Under the pieces are notes generated by a model. That model was not told where the DNA came from. It searched no databases and saw only the letters and a program-made list of their open reading frames with translations. Positions 33,754 to 42,526 of a stretch of DNA of 43,397 nt are shown in pieces. Source of the stretch: Pseudomonas avellanae BPIC 631 (GTDB lineage Bacteria > Pseudomonadota > Gammaproteobacteria > Pseudomonadales > Pseudomonadaceae); NCBI RefSeq assembly GCF_000444135.1, contig NZ_ATDK01000562.1, forward strand, positions 1-43,397, written 5' to 3'. The position numbers and the translations under genes are program-made. Positions within the stretch are counted from its first letter, which is position 1; each line of letters starts with the position of its first letter.

Positions 33754-35088
33754 ATGACCCAGATTCCGAAGGCCGAATACGCCCGCCGTCGCAAGGCCCT
33801 GATGGCGCAGATGGAGCCAAACAGCATCGCCATTCTGCCGGCCGCTGCGGTGGCGATTCGTAATCGTGATGTCGAGCATGTCTACCGGCAGGACAGCGAC
33901 TTCCAGTACCTGAGCGGCTTTCCCGAGCCCGAAGCGGTGGTGGTGCTGATTCCCGGACGCGAATATGGCGAGTACGTGTTGTTCTGTCGTGAGCGCAATC
34001 CCGAACGTGAACTGTGGGATGGCTTGCGCGCCGGGCAGGAAGGTGCGATTCGCGATTTCGGTGCGGATGATGCTTTCCCGATCAACGACATCGACGAAAT
34101 TCTGCCGGGGCTGATCGAAGGCCGTGACCGGGTGTATTCGGCGATGGGCAGCAACCCCGAATTCGACCGGCACCTGATGGACTGGATCAACGTGATCCGC
34201 TCCAAGGCGCACCTCGGTGCCCAGCCGCCCAAGGAATTCGTTGCGCTGGATCATCTGCTGCATGACATGCGCCTCTACAAGTCGGCGGCGGAAGTCAAAG
34301 TCATGCGCCGTGCGGCAGACATCTCGGCGCGTGCCCATGTGCGTGCGATGCAGGCCTGCCGTGCCGGTCTGCATGAGTTCAGCCTTGAAGCCGAGCTGGA
34401 TTACGAGTTCCGCAAGGGCGGCTCGAAGATGCCGGCCTACGGCTCCATCGTCGCCTCGGGTCGCAACAGTTGCATCCTGCATTACCAGCAGAACGATGCT
34501 GTTCTGCGCGATGGCGATCTGGTGCTGATTGACGCAGGCTGCGAAATCGATTGTTACGCCAGTGACATCACCCGCACCTTTCCGGTGAGCGGCACGTTTT
34601 CGCCCGAGCAAAAAGCCATTTATGAACTGGTGCTCAAGTCTCAGCACGCAGCGTTTGACGCCATCGGCCCCGACAGGCACTGGAACCAGGCGCACGAAGC
34701 AACGGTCCAGGTTATTACCGCAGGGCTGGTCGAGTTGGGCCTGCTGCGCGGCGATGTCGATCAGTTGATCGAGAGTGAGGCCTACAAGATGTTTTACATG
34801 CACCGTGCCGGACACTGGCTGGGCATGGACGTGCACGACGTCGGCGAGTACAAGGTCGGCGGCGAGTGGCGCGTACTGGAGGTTGGCATGACGCTGACCG
34901 TCGAACCGGGAATCTACATATCCCCCGACAACCTGGAAGTCCCGAAGAAATGGCGAGGTATTGGCGTGCGAATCGAGGATGACGTTGTGGTAACCCGACA
35001 GGGCTGTGAAGTTCTGTCCGGCGGCGTGCCCAAGACCGTGGCCGAGATCGAGGCGTTGATGGCCGCTGCCAGGGTGCAGGTCGCATGA
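33754..35088 (+). CDS. pepP: Xaa-Pro aminopeptidase P
   Basis: Removes N-terminal residues next to proline; dimanganese M24 metallopeptidase. The 444-residue protein has the N-terminal creatinase-like domain (about 1-170) and a pita-bread catalytic domain. The metal ligands are recognisable: Asp in LVLIDAGCEIDCYASDITRTFPVSG (two Asp), His in HWLGMDVHDVG, Glu in LTVEPGIY and Glu in GIGVRIEDDVVVT. It lies 75 bp after ygfB, and its stop overlaps the ubiH start (ATGA at 35085-35088). The pepP-ubiH-ubiI order is conserved in gamma-proteobacteria. Confidence 0.97.
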   Translation: MTQIPKAEYARRRKALMAQMEPNSIAILPAAAVAIRNRDVEHVYRQDSDFQYLSGFPEPEAVVVLIPGREYGEYVLFCRERNPERELWDGLRAGQEGAIRDFGADDAFPINDIDEILPGLIEGRDRVYSAMGSNPEFDRHLMDWINVIRSKAHLGAQPPKEFVALDHLLHDMRLYKSAAEVKVMRRAADISARAHVRAMQACRAGLHEFSLEAELDYEFRKGGSKMPAYGSIVASGRNSCILHYQQNDAVLRDGDLVLIDAGCEIDCYASDITRTFPVSGTFSPEQKAIYELVLKSQHAAFDAIGPDRHWNQAHEATVQVITAGLVELGLLRGDVDQLIESEAYKMFYMHRAGHWLGMDVHDVGEYKVGGEWRVLEVGMTLTVEPGIYISPDNLEVPKKWRGIGVRIEDDVVVTRQGCEVLSGGVPKTVAEIEALMAAARVQVA

Positions 35089-36272
35089 GCCGCTTCAATA
35101 TTGCCATCGTGGGCGGCGGGTTGGTTGGTGCAAGCCTTGCGCTTGCGCTGCAGGCCGGTGCCAAGGCGCGTGGCTGGAAGATCGTGCTTATCGAACCCTT
35201 CGCCCCGGGAGACGCCTGGCAACCCAGCTACGACGCGCGTTCTTCAGCGCTGTCGTTCGGCGCACGGCGGATCTACGAACGTCTGGGCCTCTGGCAGCAG
35301 ATCTCCCGACGTGCCGAGCCCATTCTGCAAATTCAGGTGTCGGACCGCGGCCGCTTCGGCGCGACCCGCTTGTCTGCAATCGAAGAGGGCGTTCCGGCGC
35401 TCGGCTATGTTGTGGAAAACGCCTGGCTCGGTCAGGCGCTCTGGGCGGGGCTGGACCGAGACGTAGTCAGTTGGCGCGTGCCGGCCGAGGTCAGGCAGAT
35501 GCAGCCGCTGGCCGATGGTTATCGCTTGACCCTCAGTGATGAAACCGAGCTGGAATGCGATCTGGCCGTGCTCGCCGATGGCGGTCGTTCCAGCCTGCGC
35601 GAGCAACTGGGTATCGGTGTGCGGCAGCGGCCTTACGATCAAAGCGCGCTGATCGCCAACATCACGCCGGGCGAGGCGCATTGCGGGCAGGCGTTCGAAC
35701 GTTTCACCGACGACGGGCCGATGGCCTTGCTGCCATTGCCGGACAATCGCTGTGCGCTGGTCTGGACGCGACCGGGCAACGACACTCAACGCCTTGCCGA
35801 ACTCGACGACCGCAGTTTTCTGGAAGAGCTGCAAGGCGTGTTCGGTTATCGCCTCGGCACCCTGCGTCAAGTCGGCGCGCGGCATGTCTACCCGTTGGCG
35901 CTGGTCGAGGCCGAGGAGCAAGTGCGCTCGCATCTGGTCATTCTGGGCAACGCGGCGCACAGCCTGCACCCGATTGCCGGGCAGGGGTTCAACCTTTCCC
36001 TGCGCGACGCCGATGCACTGGCCCAGACGCTGCTGGAGAGCGACGCGCCGCTCGGCGATCTGCCGACTCTGCAGCTCTACCGCGAACGCCAGCGTCAGGA
36101 TCAGCAATTGACCGTGGGTTTCTCCGACAAGGTGACGCGGCTGTTCGGCAGCACTCAGTCGGCCGTCACCACCGGACGCAACCTCGGCTTGCTGGGGCTG
36201 GACCTCTTGCCCGCCGCCAAGCGCTGGTTTGCGCGTCAGGCAATGGGTCTGGGGACTCGATCCGATGTTTGA
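35085..36272 (+). CDS. ubiH: 2-octaprenyl-6-methoxyphenol hydroxylase UbiH
   Basis: FAD-dependent monooxygenase that hydroxylates the ring during aerobic ubiquinone synthesis. The 395 residues have the dinucleotide motif IVGGGLVGASLALAL (about 6-20), the DG-type motif LADGGRSSLREQLGI (about 160-175) and the FAD ribityl motif GNAAHSLHPIAGQGFNLSLRDADAL (about 285-310). In that last motif Asn replaces the usual Asp of GDAAH, which as I recall is seen in other Pseudomonas UbiH. Coupled to pepP by overlap and followed by ubiI. Confidence 0.95.
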   Translation: MSRFNIAIVGGGLVGASLALALQAGAKARGWKIVLIEPFAPGDAWQPSYDARSSALSFGARRIYERLGLWQQISRRAEPILQIQVSDRGRFGATRLSAIEEGVPALGYVVENAWLGQALWAGLDRDVVSWRVPAEVRQMQPLADGYRLTLSDETELECDLAVLADGGRSSLREQLGIGVRQRPYDQSALIANITPGEAHCGQAFERFTDDGPMALLPLPDNRCALVWTRPGNDTQRLAELDDRSFLEELQGVFGYRLGTLRQVGARHVYPLALVEAEEQVRSHLVILGNAAHSLHPIAGQGFNLSLRDADALAQTLLESDAPLGDLPTLQLYRERQRQDQQLTVGFSDKVTRLFGSTQSAVTTGRNLGLLGLDLLPAAKRWFARQAMGLGTRSDV

Positions 36273-36323
36273 CTCACATACTTCACATACACGGCTTCGG
36301 CCACAAGCGAGAACGCTTTGACC

Positions 36324-37553
36324 ATGGAAACGCGCGCGGATGTGTTGATTGTCGGGGCCGGAATGGTCGGCAGTGCTCTTGCGCTGGCCTTGCAGGGCAG
36401 TGGCCTTGATGTGCTGGTGGTCGATGGCGGGCCTTTGAGTGTCAAACCCTTCGACCCGCAATCGACGTTCGAGCCACGGGTCAGCGCTCTGTCAGCGGCC
36501 AGCCAGCGCATTCTGCAACGGCTTGGCGTGTGGGAAGGCATCGCGTCGCGTCGCACCAGCCCTTACGCGCACATGCACGTCTGGGATGGCAGCGGCACCG
36601 GGCAGATCCACTTCTCGGCCTCCAGTGTGCACGCTGATATGCTGGGCCATATTGTCGAGAACCGAGTGGTGCAGGATGCGTTGCTCGACCGTTTGCACGA
36701 CAGCGATATCGGCCTGTTGGCCAACGCGCGGCTTGAGCAGATGCGTCACTCCGGCGATGACTGGCTGCTGACGCTGGCGGACGGTCGTTTGCTGCGTGCG
36801 CCGCTGGTGGTTGCCGCTGACGGTGCTAACTCTGCAGTGCGACGCCTGACCGAAACGCCGACGCGCGAGTGGGATTACCTGCACCACGCCATCGTCACCA
36901 GTGTGCGCACGGCCGATTCCCACAAGAAAACCGCCTGGCAGCGTTTCACGGATGACGGCCCGCTGGCGTTTCTGCCGCTGGACCGTGAGGGCGAGCACTG
37001 GTGCTCCATTGTCTGGTCGGTGACGCCCGCTGAAGCCGAGCGCTTGATGGTGCTGGAAGATGATCTGTTCTGCCGTGAGCTGGAGCAGGCGTTCGAGGGC
37101 CGGCTGGGCCAGGTCTTGTCTGCCGACGCGCGCCTGTGCGTGCCGCTGCGTCAGCGTCACGCCAAGCGCTACGTCGCCAAGGGCCTCGCGCTGATTGGGG
37201 ACGCGGCGCACACCATTCACCCGTTGGCCGGGCAGGGCGTGAACCTGGGCTTCCTGGATGCGGCGGTGCTGGCTGAAGTGTTGAGCCAAGCGGCGCAGCG
37301 CGGCGAGCGCGTGGCAGACCTGCGCGTGCTGGGCCGCTACGAGCGTCGCCGCATGCCGCACAACCTGGCGTTGATGGCGGCGATGGAAGGCTTTGAACGC
37401 CTGTTCCAGGCCAACCCGCTGCCATTGCGCTGGCTACGTAATACCGGCTTGAAAATGGTCAACCAAATGCCCGAGGCCAAGGCCTTGTTCGTGCGCGAGG
37501 CTTTGGGGTTGTCGGGGGATCTGCCTGAGTTGGCACGGCTTAACGCTTATTAA
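36324..37553 (+). CDS. ubiI: UbiI/VisC-type ubiquinone biosynthesis FAD monooxygenase
   Basis: A 409-residue paralogue of UbiH. It shows VLIVGAGMVGSALALALQ (about 8-25), VAADGANSAVRRL and LALIGDAAHTIHPLAGQGVNLGFLDAAVLAE (about 286-316). By position after ubiH and by its GDAAH and VNLGFLD form it is the UbiI/VisC type, which hydroxylates C5 of the ubiquinone ring; UbiF-like specificity cannot be ruled out by eye. I chose the ATG at 36324; a TTG at 36318 is also in frame. The 51-bp gap after ubiH has no terminator. A REP element follows. Confidence 0.9.
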   Translation: METRADVLIVGAGMVGSALALALQGSGLDVLVVDGGPLSVKPFDPQSTFEPRVSALSAASQRILQRLGVWEGIASRRTSPYAHMHVWDGSGTGQIHFSASSVHADMLGHIVENRVVQDALLDRLHDSDIGLLANARLEQMRHSGDDWLLTLADGRLLRAPLVVAADGANSAVRRLTETPTREWDYLHHAIVTSVRTADSHKKTAWQRFTDDGPLAFLPLDREGEHWCSIVWSVTPAEAERLMVLEDDLFCRELEQAFEGRLGQVLSADARLCVPLRQRHAKRYVAKGLALIGDAAHTIHPLAGQGVNLGFLDAAVLAEVLSQAAQRGERVADLRVLGRYERRRMPHNLALMAAMEGFERLFQANPLPLRWLRNTGLKMVNQMPEAKALFVREALGLSGDLPELARLNAY

Positions 37554-37554
37554 G

Positions 37555-37606
37555 ATCGGACGCAGAGCGTCCAGAACAGCATGCCGACTCAGAGCGTCGC
37601 ACGATG
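37555..37606. repeat. REP-type palindromic repeat, copy 2 (inverted)
   Basis: Reverse orientation relative to copies 1 and 3. It contains GGACGCAGAGCGTCC and the GCGACGCTCTGAGTCGGCAT form of the second stem, with a few substitutions. It lies in the short spacer between the convergent ubiI and AraC-type genes, where it could act as a transcript end. Confidence 0.82.
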
Positions 37607-37618
37607 GTTGCACTATCC

Positions 37619-38611
37619 TCACCGCCCCAACGCGCTCCGATACTGCCCCGGTGTCAGTCCGGTCCAGCGTTTGAACGCGCGGCTCAGGCTTTCGGTGTCG
37701 GTAAAGCCCAGCAGGTAGGCGATTTCGCTCAGTGAGCTTTGCGGGTCGTTCATGTGCAGGAGTGCCAGGTTCTGGCGGCATTGATTGAGTAGCAAGTCGT
37801 AGCAGCAACCCTCGTCCGCCAAGTGGCGATGCAGGCTGCGCGTGCTCAGGTGCAGTGCTGTAGCGATGCTCTCGGCGGTCGGCTCGCCATCCGGCAGCAG
37901 GGTTTCGATGGCCGAGCGCACGCGCTGCTCCCAGATCAGCGAAGGCAATGGATCGCCATTGGCTTTTTGCTCGTTCACTTGGACAGGGCCGTCATCCAGG
38001 TGGCTGTCGAAATCATCGCCGCCAAACTCCAGCAGGTTCTCCTGCGCCGAGAACATCACCGGCGAACGAAACAGGTCTTCCCAGGGCTGCGGATTGTCAG
38101 GCGCAGGGCGTTGCAGGTGCACGGCCAGTGGCGCATAACCTCTGCCTAGCCGACTGCGGCAAGTGCGCACGTAGATGGCCGCGAATGCATCCAGCAATTC
38201 ATGCGCAGGTAGCTGACACGATTTCGGCGTGCCGAAGCGAAACTCGTAACGCTCACCGACCGCTCTGAAGTCCAGTTCCAGCGAGTCTTCAGCCATTGCG
38301 CGATAGCGCACGATACGCTCGAAAACCTCGCGCAGAGAGCCGCTGGCCACCAGCGTATAGCCCAGCGCATGGAACGCTGTGGGGCTGACAAAACGCGAGA
38401 CCCGCAGGCCCAGCGCCGGATCTAGGCTGGCGTGCACCGCCAGTTGCCAAAGCCTGGCGATAGCGTCGGCCGGAAATTGCGCGCCGGGGTCACCCAGCGA
38501 TTCCATATTGATACCCGCGCTCTTGCACAGTGCATGGCTGTCCACACCCAGCGCATCGAGTTGCTTGCGCAAGGCACGGGTCCAACTGGCGAGACTGCTT
38601 GGCTCAGGCAT
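37619..38611 (-). CDS. AraC-family transcriptional regulator
   Basis: A 330-residue regulator with an N-terminal arabinose-binding-like (PF12625-type) domain (about 15-205: FHALGYTLVASGSLREVFERIVRYRAMAEDS) and a C-terminal AraC double helix-turn-helix (about 240-330). The latter shows IATALHLSTRSLHRHLADEGCCYDLLL and LSEIAYLLGFTDTESLSRAFKRWTGLTPGQYR. The layout matches OruR/ArgR-like and virulence-type Pseudomonas regulators. I prefer the ATG at 38611, with AGG 8 nt upstream; the ATG at 38632 is possible. Its target is unknown; the MFS transporter gene lies on its divergent side 604 bp away. Confidence 0.92.
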   Translation of the reverse strand: MPEPSSLASWTRALRKQLDALGVDSHALCKSAGINMESLGDPGAQFPADAIARLWQLAVHASLDPALGLRVSRFVSPTAFHALGYTLVASGSLREVFERIVRYRAMAEDSLELDFRAVGERYEFRFGTPKSCQLPAHELLDAFAAIYVRTCRSRLGRGYAPLAVHLQRPAPDNPQPWEDLFRSPVMFSAQENLLEFGGDDFDSHLDDGPVQVNEQKANGDPLPSLIWEQRVRSAIETLLPDGEPTAESIATALHLSTRSLHRHLADEGCCYDLLLNQCRQNLALLHMNDPQSSLSEIAYLLGFTDTESLSRAFKRWTGLTPGQYRSALGR

Positions 38612-38916
38612 ACGGGGCGCCTTTTCCTGCATTCAGCGTCGGACTGTCGCCGACCAGGCATCGCAGGGCACTCCTTTGCCCGATGTCACAGCCAGAGAAT
38701 GAAAGCATTTGTGACAGTTGTGCAAGCCCCCGGAGCTGATTCTCGACGCTGCGCTATGAATTGCAGTGCCTCATAGCCTGCAGTCAGTGGTGAATAGGTC
38801 CAAATGAGCTATAAACGCTGCCTTTCCAAGCAGTCATCGTATAACGTGGCGGGTAAGCGTTCAGGCTTCAACATTCGCAAGCGCTTGCCAAGCGGAGTAA
38901 ACGGCGTTTCTGGCAT

Positions 38917-38945
38917 TTGACACTGTCATGGCAAATGACTATAAA
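38917..38945 (+). promoter_or_regulatory. Sigma-70 promoter of the MFS transporter gene
   Basis: TTGACA (38917-38922), 17-bp spacer, TATAAA (38940-38945): perfect -35 and five of six at -10. Predicted start near 38952. The -35 and spacer also lie within an inverted repeat CATTTG (38914-38919) / CAAATG (38932-38937). Confidence 0.75.
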
Positions 38946-38951
38946 TGCGAG

Positions 38952-38968
38952 ATGTTGTACGACAACAT
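38952..38968. promoter_or_regulatory. Palindromic operator at the MFS promoter start point
   Basis: ATGTTGTACGACAACAT is a perfect 17-bp inverted repeat (7-bp arms, ACG centre) starting where transcription should begin. The core TTGTACGACAA has the T-GT-N3-AC-A pattern of FadR-type GntR repressors that control sugar-acid genes. A repressor here would block the promoter. Confidence 0.65.
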
Positions 38969-39020
38969 AAGACTTCTCTAAAATTACAACCATAAAAATA
39001 ATTCAAAGAGTAACAAGGCC

Positions 39021-39137
39021 ATGATCAGACCAAATTGTCAGGCAATAACCCTGTCTGGATCGCTCGATACGTCGCCTAAGGCGTCTGAATATCGTCGAAA
39101 TCTATCGATTACCCCCTCTGCAGAATCCGCAATCTGA
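39021..39137 (+). CDS. Possible leader ORF upstream of the MFS gene
   Basis: A 38-codon open frame within the predicted 5' leader (ATG 39021, TGA 39135-39137), preceded closely by AAGG. The peptide starts MIRPNCQAITLSGSLDTS and has no recognisable motif. It may be a leader peptide or chance. Confidence 0.2.
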   Translation: MIRPNCQAITLSGSLDTSPKASEYRRNLSITPSAESAI

Positions 39138-39215
39138 CGTTACATAAAAGCTGCCGCCTCACGGTTCTGGCCGCGGGACGCTCATCGCCAATCTAAAAAT
39201 AAACAGGGTGAAGAG

Positions 39216-40526
39216 ATGAAGATAAAAGGAATTCGGTGGTGGATGGTGGGGCTGGTTACGGCCGGCCTGGTCGTCAATTACCTCGCACGCAACACGCTGT
39301 CCGTTGCAGCGCCGACGCTCATGAGCGAGCTGAGCATTTCCACCGAGCAGTACGCGCACATCGTGGTTGCCTGGCAGTTGTGCTACGCAATCATGCAACC
39401 GGTGGCGGGCTACATCATCGACGCAATAGGCACCAAGATGGGCTTCGCGATTTTCGCTGTTGCCTGGTCGGGCGCCTGCGCTGCGGCAGCGTTCGCAACG
39501 GGCTGGCAGAGCCTGGCAATCTTCCGTGGCCTGCTCGGGCTGACCGAAGCGGCGGGCCTGCCTGCGGGCGTCAAGGCGACGACCGAATGGTTTCCGGCCA
39601 AGGAGCGCTCGGTCGCCATCGGCTGGTTCAACATCGGCTCGTCATTCGGCGCATTGCTCGCGCCACCGTTGGTGGTCTGGGCGATTCTGCACAGCGGCTG
39701 GGAACTGGCGTTTCTGATTGTCGGTGGCCTGGGCATCGTGTGGAGCGGGCTGTGGCTGCTGCTCTACAAGCACCCGCGTGACCAGAAGCGTCTGGGCGAT
39801 GCCGAGCGCGATTACATTCTCAGCGGCCAGGAATCGCGCCTCAAGGATGCTCCTGCCCAGAAAGGCAGCTGGAAACGCCTGTTCAAGAACCGCAATTTCT
39901 ACGCCATCGCCTCGGCGCGCATTCTGTCCGAGCCCGCTTGGCAGACCTTCAACGCGTGGATCCCGCTGTACCTGATGACCGAACGGCACATGAACATCAA
40001 GGAAGTCGCGATGTTCGCCTGGCTGCCGTTCCTGGCGGCTGACATCGGCTGCGTGCTGGGCGGCTATCTCAGCCCGCTGTTTCACAAGTACCGCAAGGTC
40101 TCGCTGTTCACCTCTCGCAAGATGGTCATGCTGTTCGGCTGTTCATGCATGATCGGCCCGGCCTGTATCGGGCTGGTCGAAAGCCCTTACACCGCCATCG
40201 CGCTGCTGTGCATTGGCGGCTTTGCGCACCAGACCCTGTCGGGTGCGCTGTACTCGATCACCTCCGACTCGTTCGGCAAAAACGAAGTCGCCACGGCCAC
40301 CGGCATGGGCGGGATGTTCGGGTTCATGGGGGCGGCCGCGTTCACGATGGTGTTTGGCGTGCTGGTCACCAAGATCGGCTACAGCCCGCTGTTCGTGGTG
40401 CTGGCGATCTTCGACGTGGTGGCCGCGATTGTGGTCTGGACCGTGGCCCGTGAGGTGCCGCAAAACGAAGAGCCCGTAGCGCTGAGTGTTGGCGAGTCGG
40501 GTGCTCGCGCCGTTCCGGCAGCCTGA
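39216..40526 (+). CDS. MFS transporter, ACS family (sugar acid/hexuronate type)
   Basis: A 436-residue, 12-helix major facilitator of the anion:cation symporter family, related to ExuT (hexuronate) and GudP/DgoT (glucarate, galactonate). Features are VNYLARNTLSVAAPTLMSELSIS (helix 1; the ACS hallmark is normally NYxDR, here NYLAR), FRGLLGLTEAAGLPAGVKATTEWFPAKERSVAIGWFNIGSSFGALLAPPLV (about 105-155) and IPLYLMTERHM in the second half. A sugar acid is the likely substrate. Its promoter carries a FadR-type operator. No catabolic gene is adjacent. AGGGTGAAGAG precedes the ATG at 39216, and a terminator follows. Confidence 0.92.
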   Translation: MKIKGIRWWMVGLVTAGLVVNYLARNTLSVAAPTLMSELSISTEQYAHIVVAWQLCYAIMQPVAGYIIDAIGTKMGFAIFAVAWSGACAAAAFATGWQSLAIFRGLLGLTEAAGLPAGVKATTEWFPAKERSVAIGWFNIGSSFGALLAPPLVVWAILHSGWELAFLIVGGLGIVWSGLWLLLYKHPRDQKRLGDAERDYILSGQESRLKDAPAQKGSWKRLFKNRNFYAIASARILSEPAWQTFNAWIPLYLMTERHMNIKEVAMFAWLPFLAADIGCVLGGYLSPLFHKYRKVSLFTSRKMVMLFGCSCMIGPACIGLVESPYTAIALLCIGGFAHQTLSGALYSITSDSFGKNEVATATGMGGMFGFMGAAAFTMVFGVLVTKIGYSPLFVVLAIFDVVAAIVVWTVAREVPQNEEPVALSVGESGARAVPAA

Positions 40527-40591
40527 GTGCCGTCGTAATCCTGTAACGAAGCGCGGATATTCTTTGCCCTGAAAGTGATTTTTTATTAGAG

Positions 40592-40627
40592 GCCGTTCCT
40601 CGAAGGCAGGGGACGGCTTCTTTTTTT
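40592..40627 (+). terminator. Intrinsic terminator of the MFS gene
   Basis: GCCGTTCC (40592-40599) pairs with GGGACGGC (40610-40617) with one G-T pair, followed by TTCTTTTTTT. It lies 65 nt after the stop. Confidence 0.88.
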
Positions 40628-40741
40628 GTCTGACAGCTTATATTCGTTTTGGGAATTAACAAATAGCTTCTTATTCCTTAGCGAATATGACTTGAGTCCC
40701 TATACTCGTCTCATGAACGCATACATGCAGGAGGCGAATCC

Positions 40742-41323
40742 ATGCATAACGAGTCGATCCGGTATCTGATCGTGCCAGGCTGGCAAGGGTCTCCTGATGA
40801 TCATTGGCAGACCCATTGGCAAAACAGCCTGCCCAGCAGCACACGCGTAGAACAAGCCGACTGGCTCAAACCGCGCCGTGAAGACTGGGTGGGCGAGCTG
40901 CAGCGCACCATTACCGCGCAGAGCACGCCAGTGATCCTTATCGCTCATAGCCTGGGTTGCGTGACGGTCGCGCACTGGGCGCAACTCGCGCCGCTGGAAA
41001 CCCTTCGCCAGGTGCAAGGCGCGTTGCTGGTTGCGCCTGCCGATGTCGAGCGTCCGAATTGCCCCCCTGCATTGCGCAACTTCGCGCCGATTCCTGCCGA
41101 TCTGCTGCCGTTTCCGACGCAGATTGTCAGCTCCGACAACGACCCTGCTGTCAGCTCCCAGCGCGCTATTGAAATGGCTCGCCATTGGGGTGCAGAGCTT
41201 GGGTTTCTGAACCAGGCCGGGCATATCAACGTCAAGTCCGGCCATCAACGCTGGGAGCAGGGCTTCGCTTATCTGTACCGACTGCAAAATCGTCTGGAGC
41301 AGCACGCGCGTCGTCGCGCATGA
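40742..41323 (+). CDS. RBBP9/YdeN family alpha/beta hydrolase
   Basis: A 193-residue serine hydrolase-fold protein of the RBBP9/YdeN family. It has LIVPGWQGSPDDHWQTHW (about 9-26), the nucleophile elbow LIAHSLGC (Ser at about 67), an Asp in SSDNDPA and the catalytic His in NQAGHINVKSGH (about 161). The substrate of bacterial members is not established. AGGAGG lies 7 nt before the ATG at 40742. A TATACT-like -10 at 40701-40706 may belong to its promoter. It is followed 82 bp later by the sigma-54-activator-like gene on the same strand. Confidence 0.92.
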   Translation: MHNESIRYLIVPGWQGSPDDHWQTHWQNSLPSSTRVEQADWLKPRREDWVGELQRTITAQSTPVILIAHSLGCVTVAHWAQLAPLETLRQVQGALLVAPADVERPNCPPALRNFAPIPADLLPFPTQIVSSDNDPAVSSQRAIEMARHWGAELGFLNQAGHINVKSGHQRWEQGFAYLYRLQNRLEQHARRRA

Positions 41324-41405
41324 GCGGATTACGTATCTATCGGGCCTGCCGGGCCCTGTCTTTTTAACGCTTGAGCCGTCGCAAGGGCTCAGGCGGGAGT
41401 GTGTC

Positions 41406-42356
41406 ATGAGCCTTCACGAAAATTTCGGCCAGCCGCTGCTGACCTTTCCCGATGCGGAAAAAAGCCCACTCAGCATTCGCGCCAAGGCGCTGGTGTTCAT
41501 CGACCCGCGCTCACGCCGCTTGCGTGAAGAAATGGAGCAACTGGCCCCGCGTGAGCTGCCGGTGCTGATCCGCGGTGAATCCGGGACCGGCAAGGAGCTG
41601 CTGGCACGGCATATTCATCGCGGCAGTGATCGCTCAGGCCTGTTCGTTTCAGTGAACTGCGGCGCCATCAGCCCGACCTACGCCGATGCCGAGCTTTTCG
41701 GTTACGCCGCCGGGGCGCACAGCGGCTCGGTCAGCAGCCGCGCAGGCTGGTTTGGTTCGGCCAATGGCGGCACCTTGTACCTGGACGAGATCGGCGACTT
41801 GCCGTTGCCGATTCAGGTCAAGCTGCTCGCCGCGCTGGAAAATCACGAAGTCACCCGAGTTGGCGCGCACCAGCCCAGCCCGGTCGATGTGCGCCTGGTC
41901 GCGGCCACCAGCATCGATCTGGCGCAAGCGGTAGCCGCCGGAAAATTCCATGAGCGGCTTTATCATTACCTCAGCGAAGGGAAGCTCGACCTGCCCGCAT
42001 TGCGCGAACAGCCGGGCAACATCCTGCCGTTGGCGGAATATTTTGTCGGCATCTACAGCCAGCGCCTGAGCCTGCCCGTGCAGTTGATCAGCGAAGACGC
42101 GCAACGCACGCTGGAAGCCCATAGCTGGCCCGGCAACACTCGCGAGCTGGAAAACGTCATTCACTTTGCATTGCTGGTCAGCAGCGGCGACGAGATTCGG
42201 GCCGAAGACATCAACCTGCCCGACATCGCCACCCCGCTGACGCTGATCGAACGCCAGGCAAAGCTGTTGGTCAGCAACGGAGATCGCGAGCAGCTTTCTG
42301 CGCTGCGGCAATTGCTGGAAACGGTGACGTCGCAGCTTGAGCAGAGCCCTGCGTGA
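41406..42356 (+). CDS. Atypical sigma-54-activator-like AAA+ protein without HTH
   Basis: A 316-residue protein consisting almost only of the AAA+ domain of bacterial enhancer-binding proteins. It has no N-terminal receiver or sensor domain, and it ends about 60 residues after WPGNTRELENVIHFALL without a Fis-type helix-turn-helix. Walker A (RGESGTGKELL, about 58-68) and Walker B (GGTLYLDEIGD) are intact. The sigma-54-contacting GAFTGA loop reads GAHSGS. The segment equivalent to FREDLYYRL of normal activators reads FHERLYHYL, so both arginines corresponding to the PspF arginine fingers (R162, R168) are replaced. It resembles SfnR-like sulfur regulators and precedes a MetQ-type gene. It may be a regulator without remodelling activity, a partner subunit, or a decaying gene. 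Confidence 0.88.
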   Translation: MSLHENFGQPLLTFPDAEKSPLSIRAKALVFIDPRSRRLREEMEQLAPRELPVLIRGESGTGKELLARHIHRGSDRSGLFVSVNCGAISPTYADAELFGYAAGAHSGSVSSRAGWFGSANGGTLYLDEIGDLPLPIQVKLLAALENHEVTRVGAHQPSPVDVRLVAATSIDLAQAVAAGKFHERLYHYLSEGKLDLPALREQPGNILPLAEYFVGIYSQRLSLPVQLISEDAQRTLEAHSWPGNTRELENVIHFALLVSSGDEIRAEDINLPDIATPLTLIERQAKLLVSNGDREQLSALRQLLETVTSQLEQSPA

Positions 42357-42526
42357 GGGCTTTAGACAAAAAGATATAAGCACTCGACTAAAAAGTCTTT
42401 CATCGGAATATAAAATCTCGGTAATGTCAGCGTGATGTCGCAGTGATCGGATCGCGCGACGGCAAACCATTGAATAATAAGGCGTCGTTTTTGGATGACG
42501 CTCTCGGATTTCGCTAAGGACATTGC

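Larger units (their letters stand above)
38612..39215. other. Long intergenic region, AraC gene / MFS transporter gene
   Basis: A 604-bp spacer. It contains a near-consensus promoter (38917-38945), a palindromic operator at its start point (38952-38968), then about 260 nt of leader with a possible 38-codon leader ORF (39021-39137) and a small GTCGCC-TAA-GGCGTC hairpin-like element near 39069-39083. The AraC-proximal 300 bp show no gene. Confidence 0.5.

Noticed and set aside
42357..42526. Sigma-54 (-24/-12) promoter upstream of metQ.
   Set aside because: No GG-N10-GC arrangement with a TTGC-like -12 was found; the TTGGATGACGC stretch near 42490 does not fit.
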